This document shows positions 35,149 to 43,856 of a DNA stretch of 64,000 nucleotides, piece after piece. Origin of the DNA: Nostoc sp. TCL26-01 (GTDB taxonomy: Bacteria > Cyanobacteriota > Cyanobacteriia > Cyanobacteriales > Nostocaceae); the NCBI RefSeq assembly GCF_013393945.1, contig NZ_CP040299.1, positions 62,001 through 126,000 on the forward strand, in the 5' to 3' direction. Made by a program: the position numbers and the translations under genes. Below the pieces are notes generated by a model. The model was not told the DNA's origin. It saw nothing but the letters and a program-made list of their open reading frames with translations, and searched no databases. Each line of letters begins with the position of its first letter. Positions within the stretch are counted from its first letter, which is position 1.

Positions 35149-35507
35149 TTTTCACTTGGTAACATTAAAACTTTCTGCACTAGATAAAGTTTAGTGGTAG
35201 CAAGTGGAAAGTCTGTATATTCAATTTCTTGGCGTATTACTTCCTGATCTGTATCCCACTCGCAAATTAACGTACCTGATTGATTCTCTACTAACAAGTG
35301 CCAAATTTGGAAATCTTGTAGCTGGGAATTGGAGAGAAACTTTTTAGTTTGATATGAAGCAATTATATCAATTAGCCAGTAAGCTTCTGCCGCATCAGCT
35401 AGATATTTAACCCCTTCAGTATATTGAATACCTAACCAATGTTTGTACATGACTTCCGAACCCGTAAAATGTTTAAGTTCAGCAATTATTTGTTCAGCAT
35501 TTTTCAT
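35145..35507 (-). CDS. DUF6876-like protein
   Basis: I take the ATG at 35507 (MKNAEQIIAELKHF) rather than one 22 codons upstream. The 120-residue product reads FTGSEVMYKHWLGIQYTEGV, then KYLADAAEAYWLIDIIASYQ and FQIWHLLVENQSGTLICEWD, which matches the DUF6876 pattern as I remember it. First gene of the minus-strand accessory operon. Function unknown. Confidence 0.7.
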   Translation of the reverse strand: MKNAEQIIAELKHFTGSEVMYKHWLGIQYTEGVKYLADAAEAYWLIDIIASYQTKKFLSNSQLQDFQIWHLLVENQSGTLICEWDTDQEVIRQEIEYTDFPLATTKLYLVQKVLMLPSEN

Positions 35508-35670
35508 GGCTTTAAGCTCATAAAATATTACTATTACTTTCATTACCCCAAGAGGCGTAAGCCTCAAAACCAATAATCGGTGAGCGATCGCCGTTGAACT
35601 TTGTCATCTATTCAGGGGGGGCGACATCTTCGGTGACTCTGCTTTGTTTCCCAACAGGATATGATCATGA

Positions 35671-35705
35671 TTATGTTGTCACCTGTGCATTTAGATAATT
35701 GTCAT
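35671..35705 (+). repeat. TTGTCA-type repeat block before the HTH gene
   Basis: GTTGTCACCTGTGCATT, a short AT stretch, then AATTGTCATGATG. The TTGTCAY units start at 35676 and 35699 (period 23) and run into the ATG of the HTH gene; a further TTGTCAT lies at 35601. A sister block lies after the gene's stop codon. Confidence 0.7.
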
Positions 35706-36036
35706 GATGATTGCAGCCAAAACCCCTACTAGAAGACACTGGGAACTGTTTAAGGTTTATCAAGCTAAGGTTGCTATCAAGATGGAGCCTGAAGAGTTCC
35801 TAAAACATTGGGCTGTCAACTATGAAGAACTGGCAGAGTTATGCGGACGCTCTAAAAGCACGGTGGCTCATTGGTTTTCTCAAGGTGAACATCGTAGAGA
35901 ACCGTCGGAAGCTGACAAACGCAGACTGGCAGAAATTCATGCTCTGTGGACTCAATTTGAAAATGAACCTGCTCACCTCAGAGAAATCTGGGCAAGAAAG
36001 CGTCGCCGCAAAAACGATACAGAGTGCAATGATTAG
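35704..36036 (+). CDS. Small HTH protein
   Basis: A 110-residue protein with the helix-turn-helix WAVNYEELAELCGRSKSTVA then HWFSQGEHRREPSEADKRRL near residues 36-75, and a basic tail ending ARKRRRKNDTE. It is likely a DNA-binding regulator. The start codon lies inside a TTGTCA-type repeat block and another block begins at its stop codon (36037), so the protein probably acts on these sites, or the whole is a mobile cassette. I have seen similar small HTH genes repeatedly in filamentous cyanobacteria. Confidence 0.7.
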   Translation: MMIAAKTPTRRHWELFKVYQAKVAIKMEPEEFLKHWAVNYEELAELCGRSKSTVAHWFSQGEHRREPSEADKRRLAEIHALWTQFENEPAHLREIWARKRRRKNDTECND

Positions 36037-36075
36037 TTGTCACGGGTGCATTAATTTGTTGTCACCATGACAACA
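36036..36075 (+). repeat. TTGTCA-type repeat block after the HTH gene
   Basis: GTTGTCACGGGTGCATT is nearly identical to the upstream block. It is followed by AATTTGTTGTCACC and an inverse CATGACAAC. TTGTCAC units start at 36037 and 36059 (period 22). The first begins at the last base of the gene's stop codon. Confidence 0.7.
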
Positions 36076-36123
36076 ACAACTTTATTGTGGGTAATAGCTA
36101 TTCCTGCTCAACACAGGTGAATC

Positions 36124-36378
36124 ATGATTACCCAAAGCTTCCTATCCGGTGTAGAAGACCCAAATCCACCCGTCCAAAATCAAGCGTCTGACAACACAGT
36201 TCCTCTTAGAGAACCACTCAAACATCTGTTAATTGGTTCTTCTAAAGCTGTAACCAGCACAATCCACTACTTACAGGTTATTGGCTATGCTCAGGTAGGC
36301 GATTGGAGTCCCCTACTACCAAGTCCCAATCCAGGCGAAGTCATGAGTATCCTTAACAGACCTCTGGTAGTGCAGTAA
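36124..36378 (+). CDS. Short conserved cyanobacterial protein
   Basis: An 84-residue protein. From residue 28 it reads LREPLKHLLIGSSKAVTSTI, then HYLQVIGYAQVGDWSPLLP and NPGEVMSILNRPLVV, a sequence pattern that recurs in many copies in cyanobacterial genomes. The N-terminus is variable. A clear terminator follows. Function unknown; it is monocistronic here. Confidence 0.75.
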   Translation: MITQSFLSGVEDPNPPVQNQASDNTVPLREPLKHLLIGSSKAVTSTIHYLQVIGYAQVGDWSPLLPSPNPGEVMSILNRPLVVQ

Positions 36379-36411
36379 GTATTGTTACTTTGTCAAACTC
36401 ACCAATTAATG

Positions 36412-36430
36412 CCCCCGTAAGGGGGTTTTT
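36412..36430 (+). terminator. Intrinsic terminator
   Basis: CCCCC-GTAA-GGGGG forms a perfect 5-bp stem followed by five T, 33 bp after the stop of the 84-residue gene. Confidence 0.9.
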
Positions 36431-36796
36431 GTTATCTGTAAAGTTCTTTTGACATCCATGCTCAACGACTGGTGACTATCCTAACTATCTCTAGCCACTA
36501 AAACTTGGTTAATCAAGCGTTCTCCTGAATGATACAGCCTGTCATTCCTGCAACCAGACGATAAACGTAAACGCCAAAACACCAAACAATCAGCTACAGC
36601 AGGTGCGTCGTGCAGAAAAATTAAGTATATAACTTAGCTTTTTATTCACAAAACACTTAAGTAAGTTACACCTTAACATAGCTTAATAAATTAAACATAT
36701 GTATCTCAAGTACCTGTCTTAAGAGACAATAAAAATCAGACAACATAAAAGCAGACAAAACTACAATTATGTCTGATAAAAAAGTGAGTAAGAAAA
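36431..36796. other. Intergenic region before the integrase gene
   Basis: An AT-rich stretch with small palindromes, TAAGTATATAACTTA near 36624 and ACTTAAGT near 36655. These could belong to an attachment site or to promoter control of the recombinase. No gene supported; a 64-codon frame starting at 36769 overlaps the integrase start and looks like a shadow. Confidence 0.4.
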
Positions 36797-37726
36797 ATGG
36801 CTCTGTCGTTGGTGAAGGTGAGCAACTATCGTCAGGCGATCGCATCTCTTACGCCAATGCAAGCGGAGGCGAAGTTGATTTCGCTGTGGTTGGATGGCAA
36901 GGCGGAGTCATCAGTACAGGCTTACCAGCGTTATACGAAGCGATTTTTAATTTTTTTGGGTAAACCGCTCAAAAAAGTCACCTATGAAGATTTGGTGGAA
37001 TACGCGACGGAATTTGGGGGTTGCACCGAAAGTACCAGACGGATTTATCTGGCGGCGGCTAAAAGTTTGATTTCTTTCGCACATAAAATTGGCTATCTGC
37101 CTTTCAATGTTGGTATGGCACTCAAGCTGAGTGAAATGCCAGACGCAATCAACGAACGGTATTTAGATGAGGGTGATATTAAGTTGTTGGTGCGGATGGC
37201 ACAGAAGAAATTGGAGGAAGTGAAGACACCTAAAAAGCAATGCGTAGCCCGTCGCAATCTGTTAATTATCAAGTTGCTGTATCAAGCAGGGCTACGAGCT
37301 AATGAACTGTGTCAGCTAATTTGGGGAGATTTAACTCCACGAGGGGATAGTGGACAGGTTTATATTCGCAAATCTAAGGGCAACAAGAACCGTACTATTC
37401 TCATCAAGTCTAAGTTGTGGGCAGAATTAATGGAGTTTAAAGGAAATGCTTTGGCGACAGATCCTGTGTTTAAGAGCCAGAAGGGAGGGCATCTTGATCG
37501 TCAAAATCTACATCCAATTATCAAGGAAATAGCGCAGGCTGCGGGATTGAGTGATAAAGTTTCGGCTCATTGGCTGCGTCATGCTCATGGCTCTCACGCT
37601 ATTGAGCGGGGAACTAATCCGGTGCTGGTGAAGGAAACTTTGGGTCATGCCAATTTAGCTACTACTGACCGTTATTTGAAAGCTAGACCTAGTGACAGTA
37701 GTGCCTTAAAGTTGATGGATGTGTAG
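36797..37726 (+). CDS. Tyrosine recombinase / integrase (XerC/D-like)
   Basis: A 309-residue protein. The N-terminal SAM-like arm-binding domain contains SVQAYQRYTKRFLIFLGKPL. The catalytic residues of tyrosine recombinases are all visible: Arg in AGLRANELC, Lys in KSKGNKNRTI, the H-x-x-R box AHWLRHAHG, His in TLGHANLATT and the nucleophile Tyr in TDRYLKAR. The start at 36797 has a purine-rich AGTAAGAAAA before it. It is probably responsible for integration or dimer resolution of the plasmid or a nearby element. The convergent RHH gene next to it may be its accessory factor. Confidence 0.92.
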   Translation: MALSLVKVSNYRQAIASLTPMQAEAKLISLWLDGKAESSVQAYQRYTKRFLIFLGKPLKKVTYEDLVEYATEFGGCTESTRRIYLAAAKSLISFAHKIGYLPFNVGMALKLSEMPDAINERYLDEGDIKLLVRMAQKKLEEVKTPKKQCVARRNLLIIKLLYQAGLRANELCQLIWGDLTPRGDSGQVYIRKSKGNKNRTILIKSKLWAELMEFKGNALATDPVFKSQKGGHLDRQNLHPIIKEIAQAAGLSDKVSAHWLRHAHGSHAIERGTNPVLVKETLGHANLATTDRYLKARPSDSSALKLMDV

Positions 37727-37786
37727 GTAAACTTTGATGGGATTGAGGAGTAGTCCCCGGTGAAAAGTCAGGCTTGCTAGGTATGC

Positions 37787-38404
37787 TTATGGTGATATTG
37801 GGTGATACAAACCGTCTTCAATTGAAAATTCCCACCCAATGCTTCTGGGATCTCGATTCCGAGACCAACTGATAAATTCTTTAGTTGATAATTTATCTTT
37901 CTGGTCTGCCAGATACGATGGTGTTAAACCTAGTCGCGGAGCTAAGTTTTCTATAGGTATTGCTTGTAGTTCAACGGATGATTGTTGATATGGATATGAT
38001 TGTCTTCGAGGTTTGCTATTGCTATTGTATTTCCCAGAGGCGATCGCTATCTCTAAAAGTTCCAGTCGCCTAGCAACTACCTCCAGCTTTTGTTCCATTT
38101 TACTAAGTCGCTGTGATTCTGTGCTGTCTGCTAGTGGGTATAGATGATTGTCTCTACTATTATCTTTACTATTACTATCGATTGCTGGCTTTGTTTCTAG
38201 TGCTTCAATGCGGGTGATGATTTCGTGTAGAACATTATCTGTACTGTTGTCTGTACTGCTAGTGGACAAACTCAAGATATGATGCAGCCCTTTGATGACT
38301 AAATCTGTGGCTGTGGTTTCTTGTTCTTTAGCTTTGGTTTTGAGTGCCTCAACTAAAGGCTGGGGGAGTTTAAAGTTGATTGATACCCGCTCAATTTTTG
38401 CCAT
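37787..38404 (-). CDS. Ribbon-helix-helix protein with coiled coil
   Basis: A 205-residue protein. The N-terminus (ERVSINFKLPQPLVEALKTK) fits a CopG/Arc-type ribbon-helix-helix DNA-binding domain. The middle holds Ser/Asn/Asp-rich repeats and a coiled coil (KMEQKLEVVARRLELLEIAI). The C-terminal part, LAPRLGLTPSYLADQKDKLS, looks like a second DNA-contact unit. Convergent with the integrase gene; a recombination directionality or plasmid copy-control role is possible. Confidence 0.7.
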   Translation of the reverse strand: MAKIERVSINFKLPQPLVEALKTKAKEQETTATDLVIKGLHHILSLSTSSTDNSTDNVLHEIITRIEALETKPAIDSNSKDNSRDNHLYPLADSTESQRLSKMEQKLEVVARRLELLEIAIASGKYNSNSKPRRQSYPYQQSSVELQAIPIENLAPRLGLTPSYLADQKDKLSTKEFISWSRNRDPRSIGWEFSIEDGLYHPISP

Positions 38405-38643
38405 GTCTACACTTTTTATTTACCTAAGTATAGACAGTTTATGGCTACAGTGTGGGTTAGTGCATAAGATGAAATTTTTGTCGGTTCGCGGACAAATCAT
38501 TGGTGTACCAGTCGGAAAATTCACTACTTGGCTACAAATTGGTACTCATCAGTACCCTCAACGGCATACCCTATGTTTACTCATTAGTGCCAGCCAGTAC
38601 TGATAAAGGTCTAGCAGTCGAATCAGTTTTAAACTCTTCATAA

Positions 38644-38682
38644 CTGCATAATGATCTGTAGGTGTCCCAATAGATAATTAGA
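38644..38682 (+). promoter_or_regulatory. Shared promoter/operator element, copy E (sigma-factor gene)
   Basis: CTGCATA, then TCTGTA and GTGTCCCAATAGATAA at the same spacing as in four other copies in this window. It ends 61 nt before the ATG of the sigma-like gene. As the factor's own gene carries the element, autoregulation is plausible. Confidence 0.7.
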
Positions 38683-38743
38683 TTAAAAACTTAAATCAAC
38701 CGACAACCGAGTTGCAAAAACTCACCATTGATAGGAGAAGGCA

Positions 38744-40258
38744 ATGACAGCAACCTTCGAGATTTTTTTCCAGTTACCCCGATTCGATGAGCATCAGGGG
38801 CATTCAACCATTTGTTGGGTAGCCGATTCTAGGTTGCAGCGTCATTTAGATATTATCCTCCAACGAGATCCCGAATTGAATGAAGCCGCCTTAGCACTGA
38901 TTTTTCTCAACGCTTTAAGGCGCAATTCCCAGGATGCTCTAGTCAGAGGTCACTTGATTGCTTTTTTATCGAGGTTCAGCCTGAGAGTAGCATGGGAAGT
39001 CAAGAAAGACCTCAGTAAACATGGCAAGTTTTCTCCGGATACTGATGCTTTTTTCCCAGATATATTGCAAATTGCCTTGGAGTCTGCCTTAAATCCAGCA
39101 GAATTCTTCAAAAACTTTGACCTTGAATTTGCTCAGGGGGTTTTTGGGTATCCGGCGCTGAAGAAATACGCCCTGCGGAAGATGACAGGCATAATCATTG
39201 ACCGGATTAGAGAACTGGAGGGCATGAAAACCTTCAAGCGCAGCGACTTAGGTTTAGCGGTGAAAGCAACTGAGAAAAGAGTGCTAGATTCTCTGAAATA
39301 TAGAGGAATATCGCCACCGTATCTAACGCAATATGTCTTGGCTTGGAAGTGTTTCCAGGAAGTGAGAACAGCCGGGAGAGTTGATATTTCCTTACCTCAT
39401 GCTCAAAATTTTCCAGAGATTGCCGATCGCTACAATCAACTCCGTTCTGGATTACCATTAGCATCTGAGCAAAATCCAGCAATTAACGGTGAGACAATAG
39501 CAAAATGGCTGAATGAAATTGGTGCAGCTATCCGCAAATATATAGACCGACCTGTGGAATCATTGGATTTTTCACGCACACAAGATAGCCCAACTCTGCT
39601 AGAGAAACTGTTTGATGAAACTACAGTTCTCGAAGATGCGGCAGAAATTCAGGAAAGAAAAGAAAAGGCGATCGCACTGAAGACGTTTATTGTTAATGAG
39701 CTAGAAGTTTTAGATAGTATCGATGTCAGAATACCGCTTTTAAAGAACGGTTTAAAACTCGTGCAAATGCAAATTTCACTGGAGTTAGACATCACTCAGC
39801 CTACTGTTGGTCGGCGTTACCAAAGACTGTTAGTGGAATTACTACGACAAATTACTCAAGGAAAATGGCAATTGCCGCTAGGAAACGAAAAACCATTTGA
39901 ATGGTCATCAGAGGTCTTAGAAATTATTAAGCAAGAACTCATTGAGCAATTTGATGACTATTACACCAACTTCATTTATGCAAATTTTCAGATAGCTTTG
40001 GGGAATTTATCTTTTTCAGAAATGGAAGTACTTAAATGCCAATATATTTTGCATTTAGATACTACAGCCATAGCTAAGAAATTGCAAATTTCTGAAGATA
40101 ATGTTGCTCAAATCAGGCAAAATGCCCAAGAAACAGTTAAGCAGTTTTTAATCGAGTGCATTCAAAATCGCCTAGTTCTATCTCTGAAACCAACGGGGCC
40201 GGCAAAGGAAAAGATAGTTATGTTGACAACAGAATGGTTTCAACGCGCGTCCTATTAG
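38744..40258 (+). CDS. Sigma-70-like transcription factor
   Basis: A 504-residue protein. The C-terminal part is a sigma region 4-like helix-turn-helix (LSFSEMEVLKCQYILHLDTT, then AIAKKLQISEDNVAQIRQNA). The N-terminal half (DALVRGHLIAFLSRFSLRVA ... YALRKMTGIIIDRIRELEG) fits region 2-like helices. This large, diverged sigma type is regularly followed in cyanobacteria by DUF1822 and CHASE2-CHAT genes, exactly as here. A conserved element upstream of its own gene and of four exported-protein genes suggests what it may recognise. GGAGAAGG lies just before the start. Confidence 0.82.
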   Translation: MTATFEIFFQLPRFDEHQGHSTICWVADSRLQRHLDIILQRDPELNEAALALIFLNALRRNSQDALVRGHLIAFLSRFSLRVAWEVKKDLSKHGKFSPDTDAFFPDILQIALESALNPAEFFKNFDLEFAQGVFGYPALKKYALRKMTGIIIDRIRELEGMKTFKRSDLGLAVKATEKRVLDSLKYRGISPPYLTQYVLAWKCFQEVRTAGRVDISLPHAQNFPEIADRYNQLRSGLPLASEQNPAINGETIAKWLNEIGAAIRKYIDRPVESLDFSRTQDSPTLLEKLFDETTVLEDAAEIQERKEKAIALKTFIVNELEVLDSIDVRIPLLKNGLKLVQMQISLELDITQPTVGRRYQRLLVELLRQITQGKWQLPLGNEKPFEWSSEVLEIIKQELIEQFDDYYTNFIYANFQIALGNLSFSEMEVLKCQYILHLDTTAIAKKLQISEDNVAQIRQNAQETVKQFLIECIQNRLVLSLKPTGPAKEKIVMLTTEWFQRASY

Positions 40259-40291
40259 GATTTCAGTTAAGTATCAAGGAGGTATAACTTT

Positions 40292-41524
40292 ATGAAAATG
40301 AACTTATCAGACTTAATACAGATGAGTTTTATGGATACAGAGCAGTTATGGTTAGAAATTTCAGCAACTGATTTAGAGAAAGCAAAACTCATCGCTCAGA
40401 AATGCTCAAATACAACAGCTCAAATAAATGCCCAGTTAAATGATTTATGTCTAAGAGCTTTTATCAGTTGGCTGAAAGAGCATCTAGAAGATAGTCCAGT
40501 TGTTGTGTCCCCAACCGAAGATTTGTTGAGTATTTGGGAAGTCGTTAACGGGAGTGCGATCGCCATCGGACAAACACGTGTTATCCTCATTCCCAGCGAA
40601 GCCACGGATACAGAAGAGTTTTCTGTTCCCCAAGAATGGGTTGACATTCCCAGTTGGATGGCTAACTACTATCTCGCAGTCCAGATAGACTTAGAGCAAG
40701 GCTGGATGCGAATTTGGGGATATACAACCCATCGCACCCTCAAAACTCAAGGCAGATATGACCCGATTTACCGCACCTATTCTCTAAATCGGGATTTGAT
40801 GATTGATGATTTGGAGGTTATGTGGCTGGCTAGAGAAATCTGTCCTGATGAAATAGCGCCAATTGCTCCTATATCTGTGTTGGATGCGGGAACAGCCCAA
40901 ACCTTATTAACCCAACTGAGTCAACCCTCTCCTTACTCTCCCCGTTTAGACATTGAGTTTACCGAATGGGCAGCTTTGATGGCAAGCGATCGCCTACGGC
41001 AACAATTGTATCAATTACGCTGCACTCAAGTTGTAGCAGAAACTCCCAAAAAACCTTGGCTGAACTTGAGCGCCTGGTTAAACCGGAATTTTACCGAGTC
41101 AATGCAACTAGGATGGCAAGAAATCAGTGCATTATTAACTCCAGCATCTCCTCAGTTAGCTTATCGAATCAACAGTATCGAGAATACCATCAAGCAAGCT
41201 AAACTAATTAACCTACGGATGCTGATGGGTGAAGTAGCAGTAGTATTACTTGTGGCTATTACTCCAGAAGCAGATGGTCGAGTTGGTGTACAGGTACAGG
41301 TGCATCCAGATAAACAGCAAAAATATTTACCTCCTGCTCTCAAACTGGTATTATTATCTGAATCAGAAGCAGTGTTTCCACTGATTATGGCTGGAGAACA
41401 AGACAGCTATATCCAAACTCCCTATTTCCGATGCTCTAGAGATACTCAGTTTCAAATTCAAATCGCTCTCGATCAGGTCAGCGTTACAGAAAATTTTGCT
41501 GTATTGTTAAGTTCTCATGAATAA
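40292..41524 (+). CDS. DUF1822 family protein
   Basis: A 410-residue protein of the cyanobacteria-specific DUF1822 family: N-terminal helix region, then VPQEWVDIPSWMANYYLAVQ and WMRIWGYTTHRTLKTQGRYD, and a C-terminal beta-rich part ending in VTENFAVLLSSHE. It lies 33 bp after the sigma-like gene, with AGGAGG before the start, and overlaps the CHAT-CHASE2 gene by 8 bp. It probably acts as a regulator or partner of the sigma factor (anti-sigma-like), inferred from constant gene order. Confidence 0.88.
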   Translation: MKMNLSDLIQMSFMDTEQLWLEISATDLEKAKLIAQKCSNTTAQINAQLNDLCLRAFISWLKEHLEDSPVVVSPTEDLLSIWEVVNGSAIAIGQTRVILIPSEATDTEEFSVPQEWVDIPSWMANYYLAVQIDLEQGWMRIWGYTTHRTLKTQGRYDPIYRTYSLNRDLMIDDLEVMWLAREICPDEIAPIAPISVLDAGTAQTLLTQLSQPSPYSPRLDIEFTEWAALMASDRLRQQLYQLRCTQVVAETPKKPWLNLSAWLNRNFTESMQLGWQEISALLTPASPQLAYRINSIENTIKQAKLINLRMLMGEVAVVLLVAITPEADGRVGVQVQVHPDKQQKYLPPALKLVLLSESEAVFPLIMAGEQDSYIQTPYFRCSRDTQFQIQIALDQVSVTENFAVLLSSHE

Positions 41525-43832
41525 ATGTGTCCTGATTAATTTAGGCAATGGTAGCTTGACAGATGGCTTTCCTTCGGTCATTGCTCAACTATCTGATACT
41601 CAAGATTTCTTAAGTATCCAAGAGCAGGGAAGCTTACCCCCAGCACCAGAATTGGCTGATGCCTATCGAGACTGGAAGGTGTTGTATCAAGCCCTAGCTC
41701 TTCGCCTGAGAAATCGTGGCAAAATAGAAATTGTTCTGGGCAGTCCCACCAATATCTCAGACGTGAATCTAGAGCGACTGAGTGAAAACTTGCAAAATCA
41801 GCTGCTTCGTTGGTTAAATGCTGAGTCATTCGCTCGGATTGAGCGACTATTAACCCGTAAGTTGCAGGAAGAAGATCAAATCCGCGTCATTATTGCTACG
41901 GAAGACGAAGAAATTCGTCAGCTACCTTGGCATTTGTGGCATTTTTTGGAAGACTATCCCCAAGCGGAAATTGCTTTGAGTGCGCCGAAATTTGACTCAA
42001 AACCTCACTCACAAACCCCTTCTGGGACGGTGAGAGTTTTGGCAGTATTGGGAAATTCTCAAGGAATAGACGTAGACATTGACCGTAGATTACTAGAAAG
42101 TTTACCGAGAAATGCTGAGTTGGTGCTGTTGAGGCAACCCCATCGTCAAGAATTAAATCAGTTTCTTTGGGAGCAAAAAGGCTGGGATATTTTGTTTTTT
42201 GCTGGGCATAGTCGTACTGAGGGGGAAAGGGGGCGGATTTTTATTAATGAGGCTGACAGCTTAACTATTGATGAATTAAAACACGCTCTAAAAACTGCGA
42301 TCGCCCAAGGTTTACAATTGGCAATTTTCAACTCCTGTGAGGGATTGGGATTAGCAAGACAATTGGCAGATTTACATATCCCCCAAGTCGTTGTCATGAA
42401 GGAGTCAGTAGCAGATCCAGTTGCTCATGAGTTTTTACAGCATTTTCTGGAATTGTTTGCTGGGGGTAAATCGTTTTACTTGTCAGTGCGTCAGGCGAGG
42501 GAAAAACTGCAAGCAATAGAACAAGAATATCCCTGTGCCAGTTGGTTGCCCGTGATTTGTCAAAATCCTGCCACAATTCCTCCGACTTGGCAGCAACTAT
42601 GCTATCAAGGACGCTATCAACCATTTATACCTGTAGCTGTCAGTGTAGTTATAACAGCCCTTGTAATTGGTATCCGAGCTTTGGGAATTTTGCAAGCATG
42701 GGAACTGTCAGCTTATGACCAATTAATGCGATCGCGCCCAGACGAAGGTACAGATCCTCATTTATTAATTGTTACCGCTACTCAGCAAGATATTGAGCAG
42801 CACGGCGGCTATCCCCTACCAGATCGCACCCTAGCTCAAGCGATCGAGAAATTGAATCAATACCAACCCCAATTCATCGCCCTAGATATCATCCGCGATC
42901 GACCCAGAGAACCAGGTTATCAAGAGCTAATGAAGCTTTTTAGACAACAGGAAAACTTGATCGCAATTTGTAGCCACCCAGATCAGGGAAACCCTGAAAA
43001 AGCCGGATTTAAAGCCCCTCCGGGCATAATAGCAGGTTTTTTAGGGTTTAGCGATATCGTAGCGGATAAAGTGGATCAAGTGATTCGCCGTCATTTGTTG
43101 TCCTACGAACCAAATCAAACTTCCTGTCCTACAGACCACGCCTTAAGTACTAGACTTGCTTTTCTTTACTTGACTAAACACAACATTGAGCCAAAAAAAA
43201 TTTTCCAATCTCAAGACGAAGATAATTCGGAATGTCAAGATTTTAACTCTGTAATTCGAGTTGGTGAAACAATCTTTCAAAGCTTGCCAAAGTATCTAGG
43301 TGCTTACCAACAAATAAATAATTGTGGGTTTCAGATCCTCCTGAATTATCGCACCGCTAAGAAGCCCTTTGAAGTTGTTACCTTGAGTGAAGTTTTACAA
43401 AATCAGGTCAAACCGGAATTAGTAAAAGACAAAGCTATTCTTATTGGCGTAACTGACCCTACGGGTAACTCAGATTATCACGATACTCCCCTTGGTAAAC
43501 AGCCGGGAGTGATCCTTCAGGCACATATGACCAGCCAGATCATCAATGCAGTCTTAGATCGACGACCTTTGTTAAAAGTTTGGCAGTTATGGCAAGAGAC
43601 ATTTTGGATTTTAACATGGGCTGCGATCTCCAGCAGTCTAACTTGGCGTTTTGAAAAACTCTGGATCAATGCTTTAGTTATTGTCGCAACAATGGCAATT
43701 CTCTATAGTATCTGCTTGTTTTTACTCGTACAAGGATGGTGGATGCCACTAGTTTCTTCAGGTTTAGCTGTAGTCTCCACCAGTACAATTATTTTTATTT
43801 ATCGCTCATTTTTGCTTCAAAAACGCACTTGA
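41517..43832 (+). CDS. CHAT protease-CHASE2 membrane sensor
   Basis: A 771-residue protein. The N-terminal CHAT domain is a caspase-like cysteine protease with His231 in ILFFAGHSRTE and Cys274 in AIFNSCEGLGLA. A membrane helix follows (VAVSVVITALVIGIRALGIL), then an extracytoplasmic CHASE2 sensor region (about 390-690; HLLIVTATQQDIEQHGGYPL) and C-terminal membrane helices (WINALVIVATMAILYSICLF). A signal sensed outside would thus reach a cytoplasmic protease. It overlaps DUF1822 by 8 bp. A plausible model is proteolytic release of a regulator that lets the sigma factor act. Confidence 0.9.
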   Translation: MNKCVLINLGNGSLTDGFPSVIAQLSDTQDFLSIQEQGSLPPAPELADAYRDWKVLYQALALRLRNRGKIEIVLGSPTNISDVNLERLSENLQNQLLRWLNAESFARIERLLTRKLQEEDQIRVIIATEDEEIRQLPWHLWHFLEDYPQAEIALSAPKFDSKPHSQTPSGTVRVLAVLGNSQGIDVDIDRRLLESLPRNAELVLLRQPHRQELNQFLWEQKGWDILFFAGHSRTEGERGRIFINEADSLTIDELKHALKTAIAQGLQLAIFNSCEGLGLARQLADLHIPQVVVMKESVADPVAHEFLQHFLELFAGGKSFYLSVRQAREKLQAIEQEYPCASWLPVICQNPATIPPTWQQLCYQGRYQPFIPVAVSVVITALVIGIRALGILQAWELSAYDQLMRSRPDEGTDPHLLIVTATQQDIEQHGGYPLPDRTLAQAIEKLNQYQPQFIALDIIRDRPREPGYQELMKLFRQQENLIAICSHPDQGNPEKAGFKAPPGIIAGFLGFSDIVADKVDQVIRRHLLSYEPNQTSCPTDHALSTRLAFLYLTKHNIEPKKIFQSQDEDNSECQDFNSVIRVGETIFQSLPKYLGAYQQINNCGFQILLNYRTAKKPFEVVTLSEVLQNQVKPELVKDKAILIGVTDPTGNSDYHDTPLGKQPGVILQAHMTSQIINAVLDRRPLLKVWQLWQETFWILTWAAISSSLTWRFEKLWINALVIVATMAILYSICLFLLVQGWWMPLVSSGLAVVSTSTIIFIYRSFLLQKRT

Positions 43833-43856
43833 AAAAGTTAAAAGTCAAAATAACTT

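Noticed and set aside
35601..36075. A complete CRISPR-associated transposon
   Set aside because: No TnsB, TnsC, TniQ or Cas12k genes are present and the two repeat blocks have the same, not inverted, orientation.
36769..36963. A 64-codon frame starting 28 bp before the integrase start
   Set aside because: It overlaps the integrase N-terminus in another frame, has no recognisable domain, and the integrase frame has the expected family sequence from 36797.
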